From: an uncultured Eubacteriales bacterium
GTDB taxonomy: Bacteria > Bacillota > Clostridia > Oscillospirales > CAG-272
Length of the DNA: 38,386 nucleotides
Assembly: GCA_949747515.1 (NCBI GenBank)
Contig: CATKFO010000088.1
Location: 1-38,386, forward strand
Direction: 5' to 3'
Under the pieces are notes generated by a model, which was not told the DNA's origin, made no database searches, and saw only the letters and a program-made list of their open reading frames with translations. Positions 8,135-15,900 of the stretch are shown here, piece by piece; the first letter of the stretch is position 1, and each line of letters opens with the position of its first letter. Both the position numbers and the translations under genes were made by a program.

Positions 8135-8680
8135 ATGGAAGAAAATAAATCCTCAAAAAAAAGAATCGGCGTTATCGACGTCGCAATAATAATACTGCTT
8201 ATACTAAGCATCGTCGGCGTGGCGATGAGATTCCTTCTTGTTAAGAACAGTCCGAAAAACGATGAATTTTACGACCTTCCGTCTGAAAAATATCTCGTGT
8301 CTTTTTTAGTACGCGAAAAAAGATTTGAATATGCCGAACATATGAAGAAGGGCGCGGAATTCCGCTTCGGCGGCACAAACAATCCTTTCGGAGAGCTGGC
8401 GGAGGACGTTACCTACAATAACGCGGAAAAATGGTATTCCGACGGCGGCAAAAGCTATATGGTAAAAAATGAAGGAGCCGACGATCATCAGCTAAGATAC
8501 GATATATACGGAAGTTTCATTGTAGAAGGTAAAATGAACGACAGCGGATTGCTGTCAATAAACGATTCTAATAGCGCGGACGGCGTAGTAGCGCTATATT
8601 CTTCTATAGGACTTCGAAGCGACGACATGGTAATAAACGTTACGGTAACCGGTATTTCACCGTACAATTCCGCAGACTAA
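8135..8680 (+). CDS. DUF4330-like single-pass membrane protein (second copy)
   Basis: About 181 residues. Basic start MEENKSSKKRIG, one transmembrane segment (VIDVAIIILLILSIVGVAM), then an extracytoplasmic domain. It has the same layout as the DUF4330-like gene two positions upstream but is clearly diverged in sequence. ATG 8135 begins four bases after the stop of the transferase gene, so translation is probably coupled; GGAAAAGGA in the end of that gene serves as SD. It is the last gene of the block. Function is unknown; a periplasmic-side partner of the transferase or polymerase is the simplest idea. Confidence 0.65.
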   Translation: MEENKSSKKRIGVIDVAIIILLILSIVGVAMRFLLVKNSPKNDEFYDLPSEKYLVSFLVREKRFEYAEHMKKGAEFRFGGTNNPFGELAEDVTYNNAEKWYSDGGKSYMVKNEGADDHQLRYDIYGSFIVEGKMNDSGLLSINDSNSADGVVALYSSIGLRSDDMVINVTVTGISPYNSAD

Positions 8681-8682
8681 GT

Positions 8683-8771
8683 CTATAAATAAGAATACAA
8701 ATCCAGAGCGCCGTGCGAGCCTATAGGATCGGCGAAAAATCCGTCAACCGCGGAAGCTTCACCTGCAATCC
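8683..8771 (-). pseudogene. C-terminal fragment of an unidentified protein, cut by the IS200-type element
   Basis: On the minus strand an open stretch of about 28 codons ends in TAG and reads protein-like (AVDGFFADPIGSHGALDLY near its end). It begins right beside the hairpin at 8770-8781 that would be the IS end. No start and no matching N-terminal part were found on the far side. Too short to assign; chance is possible. Confidence 0.3.
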
Positions 8772-8796
8772 CCTAAAGGGGCCGTATTATTTTACC

Positions 8797-8919
8797 TTAT
8801 TTTACTGGCTCGCCCGTAAACGGGTCGATATATTCCTTCATGCTCAACTGTTCATTGCTTTGATCTTACAGCAATTTCGTATGTGCTAAACTTTCTTTAT
8901 CAAGTTTCACAACTTGCAT
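8797..8919 (-). pseudogene. IS200-type TnpA (Y1 transposase), N- and C-terminal ends joined by a deletion
   Basis: In one frame it reads MQVVKLDKESLAHTKLL, a TAA stop, then DQSNEQLSMKEYIDPFTGEP and VK to a second stop. The first part matches the well-known IS200 start (SLAHTKW...), and the second reads like the end of the same family. Full TnpA proteins are about 130-150 residues; the middle, including the HUH motif and catalytic Tyr, is gone. The SD AGGAGG sits directly before ATG 8919. It is non-functional. Confidence 0.65.
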
Positions 8920-8977
8920 CCTCCTTTTGTTTTCTTTGGCGGTTGGCAAACTGCTTTTAGTATATCAAAAGGAGGAT
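8918..8977 (-). promoter_or_regulatory. SD-masking leader hairpin of the dead tnpA
   Basis: ATCCTCCTTTTG (8918-8929) and CAAAAGGAGGAT (8966-8977) form a perfect 12-bp inverted repeat. In the minus-strand mRNA it buries the SD and the start codon of tnpA. IS200 family tnpA messages are known to be translationally silenced this way. Confidence 0.65.
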
Positions 8978-9096
8978 ATTTTTCTACGCATAGCTAAAGC
9001 TTTTCCTATCTCCAACACTGCTACTGGTTTCCTCTAGACAATAAAATAAAGAATCCAAAATTTCATAGATCTTTTATTTTGTTATCAATTATATCT

Positions 9097-9426
9097 TTAC
9101 TGTATCATAAAAGTTTTTATCGTAGTTTCTACGACACTAAAAATACGAGCTTGTTCTTCTGGCGGTAGTTTCTCAATCATATCAGAAAGCCGTGAAGATC
9201 TGACCTTATATCCTGATTTCATCACATCACAAAATAAATCGTTAGCAGTACAATCCAAACAATTCATAATTTTAATCAGTAATTCTAAACTAACGTTATA
9301 TATGCCTCCCTCCAATGAGGAAAGATAATTTGGGCTGACATCTACCATTTCAGCAAGTTTATCTTGAGACAACCCTTTCTTTTTTCTATATTCTTGAATC
9401 CGTTTTCCAACACTTTTTTCAATCAT
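9097..9426 (-). CDS. XRE-family transcriptional regulator
   Basis: About 109 residues. The N-terminal HTH_3 domain (about residues 5-60) is canonical: IQEYRKKKGLSQDKLAEMVD then VSPNYLSSLEGG. A short helical tail (RLSDMIEKLPPEEQARIFSV) may dimerise. ATG 9426 is chosen because AGAGGG lies about 8 nt upstream; a GTG at 9444 would put the SD inside the gene. Its promoter spacer contains a perfect TAATCG-N5-CGATTA palindrome, so it is probably autorepressed. With no other intact gene nearby in its orientation, it may be a leftover regulator of a lost element. Confidence 0.85.
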   Translation of the reverse strand: MIEKSVGKRIQEYRKKKGLSQDKLAEMVDVSPNYLSSLEGGIYNVSLELLIKIMNCLDCTANDLFCDVMKSGYKVRSSRLSDMIEKLPPEEQARIFSVVETTIKTFMIQ

Positions 9427-9460
9427 ACCCCAATCCCTCTGCACATTTGTTGATATTATT

Positions 9461-9488
9461 AGTATAATCGTATTGCGATTACTTACAA
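9461..9488 (-). promoter_or_regulatory. Autoregulated promoter of the XRE gene with embedded operator
   Basis: On the minus strand TTGTAA (9483-9488), 16 nt, TATACT (9461-9466). The spacer and the edge of the -10 hold the perfect palindrome TAATCG-TATTG-CGATTA (9465-9481). Two more CGATTA half-sites follow at 9500-9505 and 9520-9525, the latter within an ATAATCGT-like inverted copy. Nothing coding is seen between here and the hairpin at 9741. Confidence 0.65.
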
Positions 9489-9740
9489 ACAGAGCTATGC
9501 GATTACCATAATTGTATAACGATTATGTTCTTGAAGTTTCTTTGTTTATGCAATTGACGATCGCCTTAATCTTTTTTGATAAAGAAAAAACAACCTCAGT
9601 AATAAACAATATACTGATAATGGGGGATGCGTATAGGACAGAAAAATGCTCTTCTTTCTCCTTTTGCTAGCTCTGATATATTTCAAAGTATGTTGATTAT
9701 TCAGTTGGTAGCCTGTTTAAAAAGCATGAATTATCACAAT

Positions 9741-9767
9741 AGACGCTCAGTTTTACACTGAACGTCT
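9741..9767 (-). terminator. Hairpin downstream of the broken XRE gene
   Basis: A 10-bp stem (9741-9750 with 9758-9767) that pairs fully on the minus strand with one G-T wobble and has a 7-nt loop. It starts 9 nt after the pseudogene stop. The T-run is poor. Confidence 0.4.
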
Positions 9768-9775
9768 GTTGTTTA

Positions 9776-10278
9776 TTATTCAATTTCCGATTTAAAGGCT
9801 AACCACTTAGCTCCGTATGCATCCAAATAAAAACGGACGCCAAACTCGTTCTTGGCAAACCGGCCTTTGATACGATACCACCCTCGCAGTTTCTTTCTCA
9901 AATCAACCATCCGGAAAAGTCAGCAGACAGTCTGCAGCATTCACTAGCAACCATCCATATTCGGCTGACCATACCGGCTTGCCATGAAAAGCAGGCGGTG
10001 TCTGCGATGGAATAGATTGTTTGGGATCCTGAACCTGAGTTTCAGTGCGTCCTAATAGAAAAGCTGTGGTAACGCCGTAAATTCTCAAGCTTATCTTTAT
10101 AAGGAGATTTACGTTCGCCTTCCCATTCGCTAAGGGTCGGCTGGAAAATAACCAATTTTTCGGCGGCTTCGATTACCTTTAATTTATTGATTTGTCTTGC
10201 TATTTTGAATTTTTGGCATCCGTTCACCGTCTTTAAACCGGTATTTCTGCCCTCCGTTAAATGTAGCTCTTTCAGCAT
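9776..10278 (-). pseudogene. XRE-type regulator broken by two frameshifts
   Basis: Three overlapping minus-strand frames make one protein when joined. The first has the HTH core (EAAEKLVIFQPTLSEWEGER then KSPYKDKLENL). The second continues with IYGVTTAFLLGRTETQ, the usual sequence right after an XRE domain, and ends PVWSAEYGWLLVNAADCLLT-FPDG. The third begins MVDLRKKLRGWYRIKGRF and ends KWLAFKSEIE. The breaks lie near 10085 and 9905. The recognition helix start has the unusual EKLVIFQPT instead of EKLGVSQPT. It was probably a phage or ICE regulator of about 160 residues with a C-terminal domain I do not recognise. Confidence 0.65.
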
Positions 10279-10362
10279 CTCTCCAATCTGGCGATTTCTG
10301 TATCTGCAGTTCGTAACCTTATAAGACCTTAAACTTTACATTATCATGCTTAAAATCCTGTT

Positions 10363-11427
10363 TTAAATAATCTTAACAAACTTCTTTTCCCTGTCGCTTT
10401 TCAGCACAGCGTCAATTACGCGGCTGCACTCCGCTCCGTCTCGTAGGGTCGGAGCTTTTCCGTTTTGCGAGAGGAAATCCCGGAACAAGAGCGTAAATGT
10501 ATCGTTCTGTATGAACTCGTGCTCAAAGCCGTAATCATACGGCAGAATTTCGCCTGACGGCGTGCTCTCATAACGCCAGCTTCCATCGGGAACGGTTAGA
10601 AGTGAGTTCATGTTACGTTTTTCCCAGCGAACGTTTCCTTCTGTTCCATGAATTTCAAATATCATGCCGTTTCCGCCGCCGGAAACTCTTGAAAGTTCAA
10701 AAAGTCCGAGCGCGCCGTTATCAAAGCGTGCGTTAAATATCGATATCTCATTAGATTCAGTCTCAGCAAAACCTTCGTCGCATGGTCTGCGTTGTCCATA
10801 CGTCTCGTTCATTCCACACACCTCGCTAAACTCAAGCCCCATAAAGCGGCTCATGTCGATAAGATGTGTTCCGAGGTCGCCGAGCGTACCGAGAGGACTT
10901 GTTCTATGGTCGAGCCGCCAGTTCATCCATCCGTTCACATCTACCGCCCAATCCATCGTAAACGAACCGTACACATGTCTGATTTCTCCCAGTTTTCCGC
11001 TGTCGAGAAGATACTTCATACAGCGTATGTCGTGCATATATCTGTAGTTCGTGCATACTGTCGCGTTTATGTTTTTCGCTTCTGCAAGAGCGACAAGTTC
11101 CGACGCCTGCTCATATGTATCTGCGATCGGTTTTTCGCAAATCACCATTTTACCGCTCTCAATAGCCGCTTTTGCCGCAGGATAATGGATTGTGTCGTAC
11201 GCGCAAATATCGATCACATCAATATCGTCGCGCGCTACTACATTCTCCCAGTCGTGTTCCGCTTCGCTCCAACCGAGCTCACTGCATCGTTCAGGGCTTA
11301 CATTTCGCGAGCACATTACGACCTTTTCAACCTGAATATCGTCATTCGTTTCATTGATTTTGTCAAATGCGTAGGAGTGTGCTCCCGAAATCGAGCCGCT
11401 GCCGATAATTCCAACTCTGTACTTCAT
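10363..11427 (-). CDS. Gfo/Idh/MocA-family NAD(P)-dependent sugar oxidoreductase
   Basis: 354 residues. The N-terminal Rossmann domain has GIIGSGSISGAH (residues 7-17), where the family has GxGxxG/A. The conserved EKP is present with catalytic Lys99. The substrate-side motif GDLGTHLID supplies Asp184 and His188. The C-terminal alpha/beta domain is complete. Members oxidise or reduce sugars, inositols and their derivatives at a ring hydroxyl; the substrate here cannot be deduced. The start follows GAAAGG/AGGA. It lies downstream of the ABC pair on the same strand, separated by an AT-rich palindromic repeat, so co-transcription is uncertain. Confidence 0.9.
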   Translation of the reverse strand: MKYRVGIIGSGSISGAHSYAFDKINETNDDIQVEKVVMCSRNVSPERCSELGWSEAEHDWENVVARDDIDVIDICAYDTIHYPAAKAAIESGKMVICEKPIADTYEQASELVALAEAKNINATVCTNYRYMHDIRCMKYLLDSGKLGEIRHVYGSFTMDWAVDVNGWMNWRLDHRTSPLGTLGDLGTHLIDMSRFMGLEFSEVCGMNETYGQRRPCDEGFAETESNEISIFNARFDNGALGLFELSRVSGGGNGMIFEIHGTEGNVRWEKRNMNSLLTVPDGSWRYESTPSGEILPYDYGFEHEFIQNDTFTLLFRDFLSQNGKAPTLRDGAECSRVIDAVLKSDREKKFVKII

Positions 11428-11464
11428 GGTGTGTCCTGCCTTTCAAATTTATATTAGAGATACG

Positions 11465-11490
11465 CTTACCTTTTTTGTAAAAAAGGTAAG
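11465..11490. repeat. Perfect AT-rich palindrome between the ABC pair and the oxidoreductase
   Basis: CTTACCTTTTTT (11465-11476), GT, AAAAAAGGTAAG (11479-11490): a perfect 12-bp inverted repeat. It is followed rightwards by ACCAAAAAACTTTAGAAAAA and then CTCAAGG...CCTTGAG around the ABC stop. The arrangement resembles intergenic repeats common in Ruminococcaceae-type genomes (recollection, not checked). Confidence 0.55.
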
Positions 11491-11553
11491 ACCAAAAAAC
11501 TTTAGAAAAAGTAATTATTTCGGAAGTTTTTGGGAATTCTCAAGGGGCTTTTT

Positions 11554-13374
11554 TTAAAAATCTCCTTGAGCCGGGTTTGGGGCAGCGCCCTGAATGTAAT
11601 CCTTCTGATACTTTTCCGCCTGCATACGGAACATTTCCGCATACTTTCCGTCCCTCTCCATCAGCTCCTCGTGGCTTCCCTCTTCTATTATCTCGCCGTC
11701 CGAGAGCATATATATGCGGTCAGCCATGATAGTGGTGGAAAGTCTGTGAGATATGAAAATTACCGTTTTGTCGCTCGCCGCGTCCATCATCGCGTGGTTC
11801 AGCTCATATTCGCTCATCGGGTCAAGAGCAGACGACGGCTCGTCGAGAATGATAAGGTCCGCGTCCTTCATAAAAGCTCTGGCAATGGCGAGCTTCTGAC
11901 GTTCGCCTCCCGACAGATTTGCTCCGTCCTCTGAAAATTCTCTCGTAACCTCGGTTTCGATTCCATACGGAAGCTCCGAAACTTTTGCGGAAAGTCCGCT
12001 TCTTTCAAGCGCGGCTTTTATCTTTTGACGGTCGCTGTCTTCTACAACGTCAGCCTTGACATTCTCTGCTACCGACACCGCGAATATCTGAAAATCCTGA
12101 AAGACCGTTCCGAATTTGCCGCGGTATTCGTCCACCTTCAAGTTTTTGATATTTTCACCGTTCCATTCGATGCTGCCCGATGTCGGATCGTACAGCCGCA
12201 TAATAAGCTTGATAAGCGTTGATTTACCTGCTCCATTGTATCCGACAAGAGCAATCTTTTCGTTCTTCTTTATCGTCAGATTTATATTCTTCAAGACATT
12301 TTTGTCAGGATTCTCGTATGAAAAGCTCATGTCTCGCAAGGCGAGTGAGTTGAACTCGGGAACTGAAACGGAAGCGTCTGTGTCCCTAATCGTAGGATCG
12401 CACTCAAGAAATTTTTTGAGCTTTTCGGCATACATGCCGTGTCCCGCAGACTTTGTAAAGTAATCGAGCAGATTATTAAGCTGCCAGAAAAGAGCCCATG
12501 TTCCGCTAATTGACGCAGCAAAGTCTCCAAGAGAGATTGAGCCTTCCACCATTATTTTATATACAAGAAGAGTTATAATTCCAACGTTGATCAATGCAGA
12601 CGATGTCAGATCGCGGAGCAGTCCCCAAATCAAAAGTTTTTTTCCGTACTTTTTGTCAATCTCTATTTGTTCATCAAGAGCGTCTGAAAAATCCGAATCA
12701 AGAATTTCCGAAGCACGGCTCAACCTTATCTCTTCGGCGTAATCAGCAAGATAGAATACGCGTCCGACATACTCGGCCTTGCGCTCTGACGGCTTCAGTT
12801 CTCCCTGCTTAGCAAACTCAAGCTTAGTTCTGAAATACTTTATAACCACTGACAGGGCGACGGCAAATACTATCGCTATTACGACCGTCATGTCGATCGT
12901 TGCGACAAGCGTGATTATAACGCTCGTTGCAAGAAGCCGGTTTATAAACTTTCCGATATCGAAAGCTACGTCCATGACCTCGCCCTCGAAATTGTTCATC
13001 ACCCATACGTAGTCGTTGTAAAATTCAGGATCGTCGTATTTTGCAAGGTCAAGGCTCATCGCTTTCTTAAACAGCCTTGAGTGCATCTTTTCATGAAGCT
13101 CCTGCTCTGTCCTCGGTTTTACAAACTGATAGAATTTTTCGTGGAATACGTAGATCAAGAGCATATATGTACCGATGACCGCAACGAGAGCCATTATATG
13201 AGCGAAAGGCTTTCCCTGTTCTATCATGTCGAACAGATATTTTATAAACACGACATTTGCTACGGAATTGTTGATTCCCCAAATGATTCCGTCCGCAATA
13301 CACCACCATACAAAATGAGTGTACTTTGCAGCATATTTGAATAGAAAGATGTAATCTTTAATTTTCTTACTCAT
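11554..13374 (-). CDS. ABC exporter half-transporter, permease fused to ATPase (second of a pair)
   Basis: About 606 residues. An N-terminal type IV (exporter) membrane domain of six helices (residues about 20-310) is followed by an ATPase domain. The ATPase has Walker A VGYNGAGKST (about residues 378-387), signature LSGGERQ, Walker B LIILDEP with the catalytic Glu, and an H-loop ISHRLS. ATG 13374 (MSKKIKDY) is chosen because GGGGGGA precedes it; an ATG at 13389 contains that SD. It overlaps the stop of the upstream half-transporter by 8 nt (ATGAGTAA), so translation is coupled and the two probably form a heterodimer. Both ATP sites look non-degenerate. Substrate unknown; peptides, lipids or drugs are usual for the family. 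Confidence 0.9.
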   Translation of the reverse strand: MSKKIKDYIFLFKYAAKYTHFVWWCIADGIIWGINNSVANVVFIKYLFDMIEQGKPFAHIMALVAVIGTYMLLIYVFHEKFYQFVKPRTEQELHEKMHSRLFKKAMSLDLAKYDDPEFYNDYVWVMNNFEGEVMDVAFDIGKFINRLLATSVIITLVATIDMTVVIAIVFAVALSVVIKYFRTKLEFAKQGELKPSERKAEYVGRVFYLADYAEEIRLSRASEILDSDFSDALDEQIEIDKKYGKKLLIWGLLRDLTSSALINVGIITLLVYKIMVEGSISLGDFAASISGTWALFWQLNNLLDYFTKSAGHGMYAEKLKKFLECDPTIRDTDASVSVPEFNSLALRDMSFSYENPDKNVLKNINLTIKKNEKIALVGYNGAGKSTLIKLIMRLYDPTSGSIEWNGENIKNLKVDEYRGKFGTVFQDFQIFAVSVAENVKADVVEDSDRQKIKAALERSGLSAKVSELPYGIETEVTREFSEDGANLSGGERQKLAIARAFMKDADLIILDEPSSALDPMSEYELNHAMMDAASDKTVIFISHRLSTTIMADRIYMLSDGEIIEEGSHEELMERDGKYAEMFRMQAEKYQKDYIQGAAPNPAQGDF

Positions 13375-15190
13375 CGCTCTTCCCCCCATTCTCCTTATAC
13401 TGCTCGGACTGTTTTTCCCACATATCAGCGTACTTTCCGCCCTTTTTCAAAAGTTCCGCATGTGTTCCGCACTCGACAACCTCGCCGTTTTCGAGAAGGT
13501 AAACTCTGTCGGCAAGCACAGCGGACGAGAGTCTGTGCGAAATGTACACTACCGACTTGTTTTCACACGCTTTCATCATAGCTTCGTACATTTTATACTC
13601 AGCGATCGGGTCAAGAGCGCTTGACGGCTCGTCAAGGATCACAACATCGCACGGCTTTGCAAACACGCGCGCTATTGCCACCTTTTGATTTTCACCGCCG
13701 GAAAGCACAGTTCCGTCCATGTCAAATTCTCTCGTCAGCACGGTGTCCTCTCGGTGTTCAAGCGACATTGCCTTATCGTATATTCCGCTGTTCTTCATTC
13801 CTTCAATCGCAAGCTCGCGCTCGGAATCTGTGATATCTTTTTTCAGTAGAACATTGCTGAGCAGGCTCATGGAAAACACTTTATAGTGCTGGAAAACAGC
13901 GGCAAAGCGACCTCGGTAATCCGAAAGCTTATAGTCTTTTATGTTCCGTCCCCCAAAGCTTATTTCACCCGATGTAGGATCATAAAGTCTGAGGAGCAGC
14001 TTTACAAGCGTAGTCTTGCCGGCGCCGTTGTGCCCGACAAGCGCGATCTTTTCGCCCTGAGCTATATCAATACTGATATTTTTAAGCGCCTCTTTTCCGC
14101 CTTCAGTATATGAAAAGCTAACGTTGCGGAGCGAAAGATCATGTCTGCCGTTTACGCTGTCTATCTCAAAGTTACCGTCCTTGACCTTAGGCTCGTATTC
14201 TAGGAAGGTACGAAGATTTCGAACCGCTAGCGCATTGCTGTGAAGCTGCATGTATCCTTCAACTACGCCCTGTATAGCAGATGACGTGTCAACAATACTA
14301 TTGATAACTATGATACAATCACCGAACATCATCGTTCCTCTGACAACCGTTTTATAGGTCGAATAAATGATGGCTGCAAGATACAGAATAACATATCTGA
14401 TTACAATTGAAAAGTAGTCTAGTACGGCGATTTTGAGTCCGCGCTTTTTGATTATTCTTTTGAGGTTTGCGGTAGAATCGAAAAATCTTCCGAAGAGAAC
14501 GTTGCTGATTCCTGTAAGACGCATTTCCTTTGCATAATCCGCAAGGTAAAATGAACGCTTTATGTAATCTCTTTTGCGCCAGTCAGCTGTCTTTTCAATA
14601 TCAAGGTCATACCTCAGTCGGTTCAGCTTTTTTGTAAAAAGGAACGAATAAGCTATCGGAACTATTGCGAAGAGAATAAATATCGGATCGATGAGGAATA
14701 TCACAAGCGATACTGAAAATACGGTAAGTACACTATAGAAAAGACCCGCAAATCCTGACAATACGTTTTCCGCCACTCGGCTCGTCTCGTTGACTGCTCG
14801 CATATACTTATCGTAGAATTCCGGGTTTTCATAACACGACAGGTCTACCTGTTCCGCCTTTTTAAACACTTCTCGTTGTATGCTTTTATATATCTTCTTT
14901 TTTGATACAGGGAGAAATATTTCTTCATAATAGTTACTAATTATGTAATACGCTATCAAAATCGCGCCGACGGCTATAATGTATCCAACTATTTCCGAAA
15001 ATGGACGTCCTGTTTGAACTCCGTTGATAACAAGTCTGATTAAAAAAATGTTGAACAAGAAATTTGTTGCAACAGACAAAAGAATTTCAATAAATCGAAG
15101 TGGAATCCTTGCCGGACTCGCTTTGTGCATCAGTTTCAGAATGTACAGGTTATTCTTTAATACATTTTCTTTTTTCTTTACTTTTTTCAC
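13367..15190 (-). CDS. ABC exporter half-transporter, permease fused to ATPase (first of a pair)
   Basis: 607 residues with the same architecture as its partner. A six-helix membrane domain is followed by an ATPase with Walker A VGHNGAGKTT (about residues 386-395), signature LSGGENQK, Walker B VVILDEP and H-loop YISHRLS. The two halves share the unusual Q-loop surroundings FQxxxVFxxS and the phrase YRGRFAAVFQ / YRGKFGTVFQ, which points to an old duplication. The start is GTG 15190 with GGAGGG six bases upstream. A good promoter lies 145 nt upstream, leaving an untranslated leader with no recognised structure. Confidence 0.9.
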   Translation of the reverse strand: MKKVKKKENVLKNNLYILKLMHKASPARIPLRFIEILLSVATNFLFNIFLIRLVINGVQTGRPFSEIVGYIIAVGAILIAYYIISNYYEEIFLPVSKKKIYKSIQREVFKKAEQVDLSCYENPEFYDKYMRAVNETSRVAENVLSGFAGLFYSVLTVFSVSLVIFLIDPIFILFAIVPIAYSFLFTKKLNRLRYDLDIEKTADWRKRDYIKRSFYLADYAKEMRLTGISNVLFGRFFDSTANLKRIIKKRGLKIAVLDYFSIVIRYVILYLAAIIYSTYKTVVRGTMMFGDCIIVINSIVDTSSAIQGVVEGYMQLHSNALAVRNLRTFLEYEPKVKDGNFEIDSVNGRHDLSLRNVSFSYTEGGKEALKNISIDIAQGEKIALVGHNGAGKTTLVKLLLRLYDPTSGEISFGGRNIKDYKLSDYRGRFAAVFQHYKVFSMSLLSNVLLKKDITDSERELAIEGMKNSGIYDKAMSLEHREDTVLTREFDMDGTVLSGGENQKVAIARVFAKPCDVVILDEPSSALDPIAEYKMYEAMMKACENKSVVYISHRLSSAVLADRVYLLENGEVVECGTHAELLKKGGKYADMWEKQSEQYKENGGKSDE

Positions 15191-15333
15191 TACTACCCTC
15201 CCCGAGTCCGCTCTGCGGTTGTTCTTACTGATTAAATTCGACTTTATTTCTGTCTTGATACCTAAATCGATATTTTTGCGCTCGCAACTTTCATAACAAT
15301 CTACTTACCGGCAAAAAATCTAATATATTTTTA

Positions 15334-15362
15334 ATTATAGCGTATAGATAATCAAAAAGCAA
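15334..15362 (-). promoter_or_regulatory. Promoter of the ABC exporter pair
   Basis: On the minus strand TTGCTT (15357-15362), 17 nt, TATAAT (15334-15339). It lies about 145 nt upstream of the GTG start. Confidence 0.7.
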
Positions 15363-15543
15363 CAATGATTCATCAATTAAAACTGTTTTCTGAATAGAAA
15401 AAACTTAGTTATATTTTTGCATTTTATAATATAATAACCGTTATAATTATGATATATTAGTTAATATCCACTCTAGCGTTATGCTTATAACTTGAGCAAC
15501 TTTGTCTACACTGCCAAACAAATGATCTGTATGTTCTATGTAT

Positions 15544-15767
15544 TCAATACTCAAATCTTTCTTTGTCGTTAGCGTCACTATCCGATCGATAAATCAGTCG
15601 GTCATTTTTTGCGGACAGTTCAATGCATACCTGTCTTTTTATCTCGCTGCTCCTACGTTTTCCCTCAATTCTACGCTCTCTCTGTATCTTCTTGACACAA
15701 GCAGGACAATATTTTGATATGCCAGAGCCAAAGACATATTCAACGCTGCACACCGCTTTGTGGGCAT
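15544..15767 (-). pseudogene. Small zinc-ribbon-like protein, probably frameshifted
   Basis: The main frame gives EYVFGSGISKYCPACVKKIQ followed by RERRIEGKRR, a CPxC half of a zinc ribbon and a basic tail. The other expected Cys pair is only met by shifting frame: ATG 15767 reads MPTKRCA, and the frame then breaks before VEYVFGSG. A live version would have both CxxC knuckles in one frame. The SD is poor. It lies next to the CHAP pseudogene in what looks like decayed mobile DNA. Confidence 0.35.
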
Positions 15768-15900
15768 GATATATAATTCACCGACAAAGCCGATGAATTT
15801 ACAGTAAATCTTGATTTCCTGTCTAACCGTTCCGTTTTTAACTGTTTCGTCACGCTTTCACGCTCTGCAATCTGCTCTGTATCATCTTATGTATGAATAC

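Larger units (their letters stand above)
8768..8980 (-). mobile_element. Internally deleted IS200/IS605-type insertion sequence remnant
   Basis: A tnpA remnant of about 40 codons is flanked by a CCCCTAAAGGGG hairpin (8770-8781) on its 3' side and a long 5' leader hairpin (8918-8977). The element ends cannot be placed exactly because IS200 elements have no terminal inverted repeats. It lies between the polysaccharide block and an XRE regulator. Confidence 0.6.

Noticed and set aside
10664..11457. Plus-strand open frames of 127 and 221 codons
   Set aside because: They lie antisense to the well-supported Gfo/Idh/MocA gene and show no domain or SD of their own.
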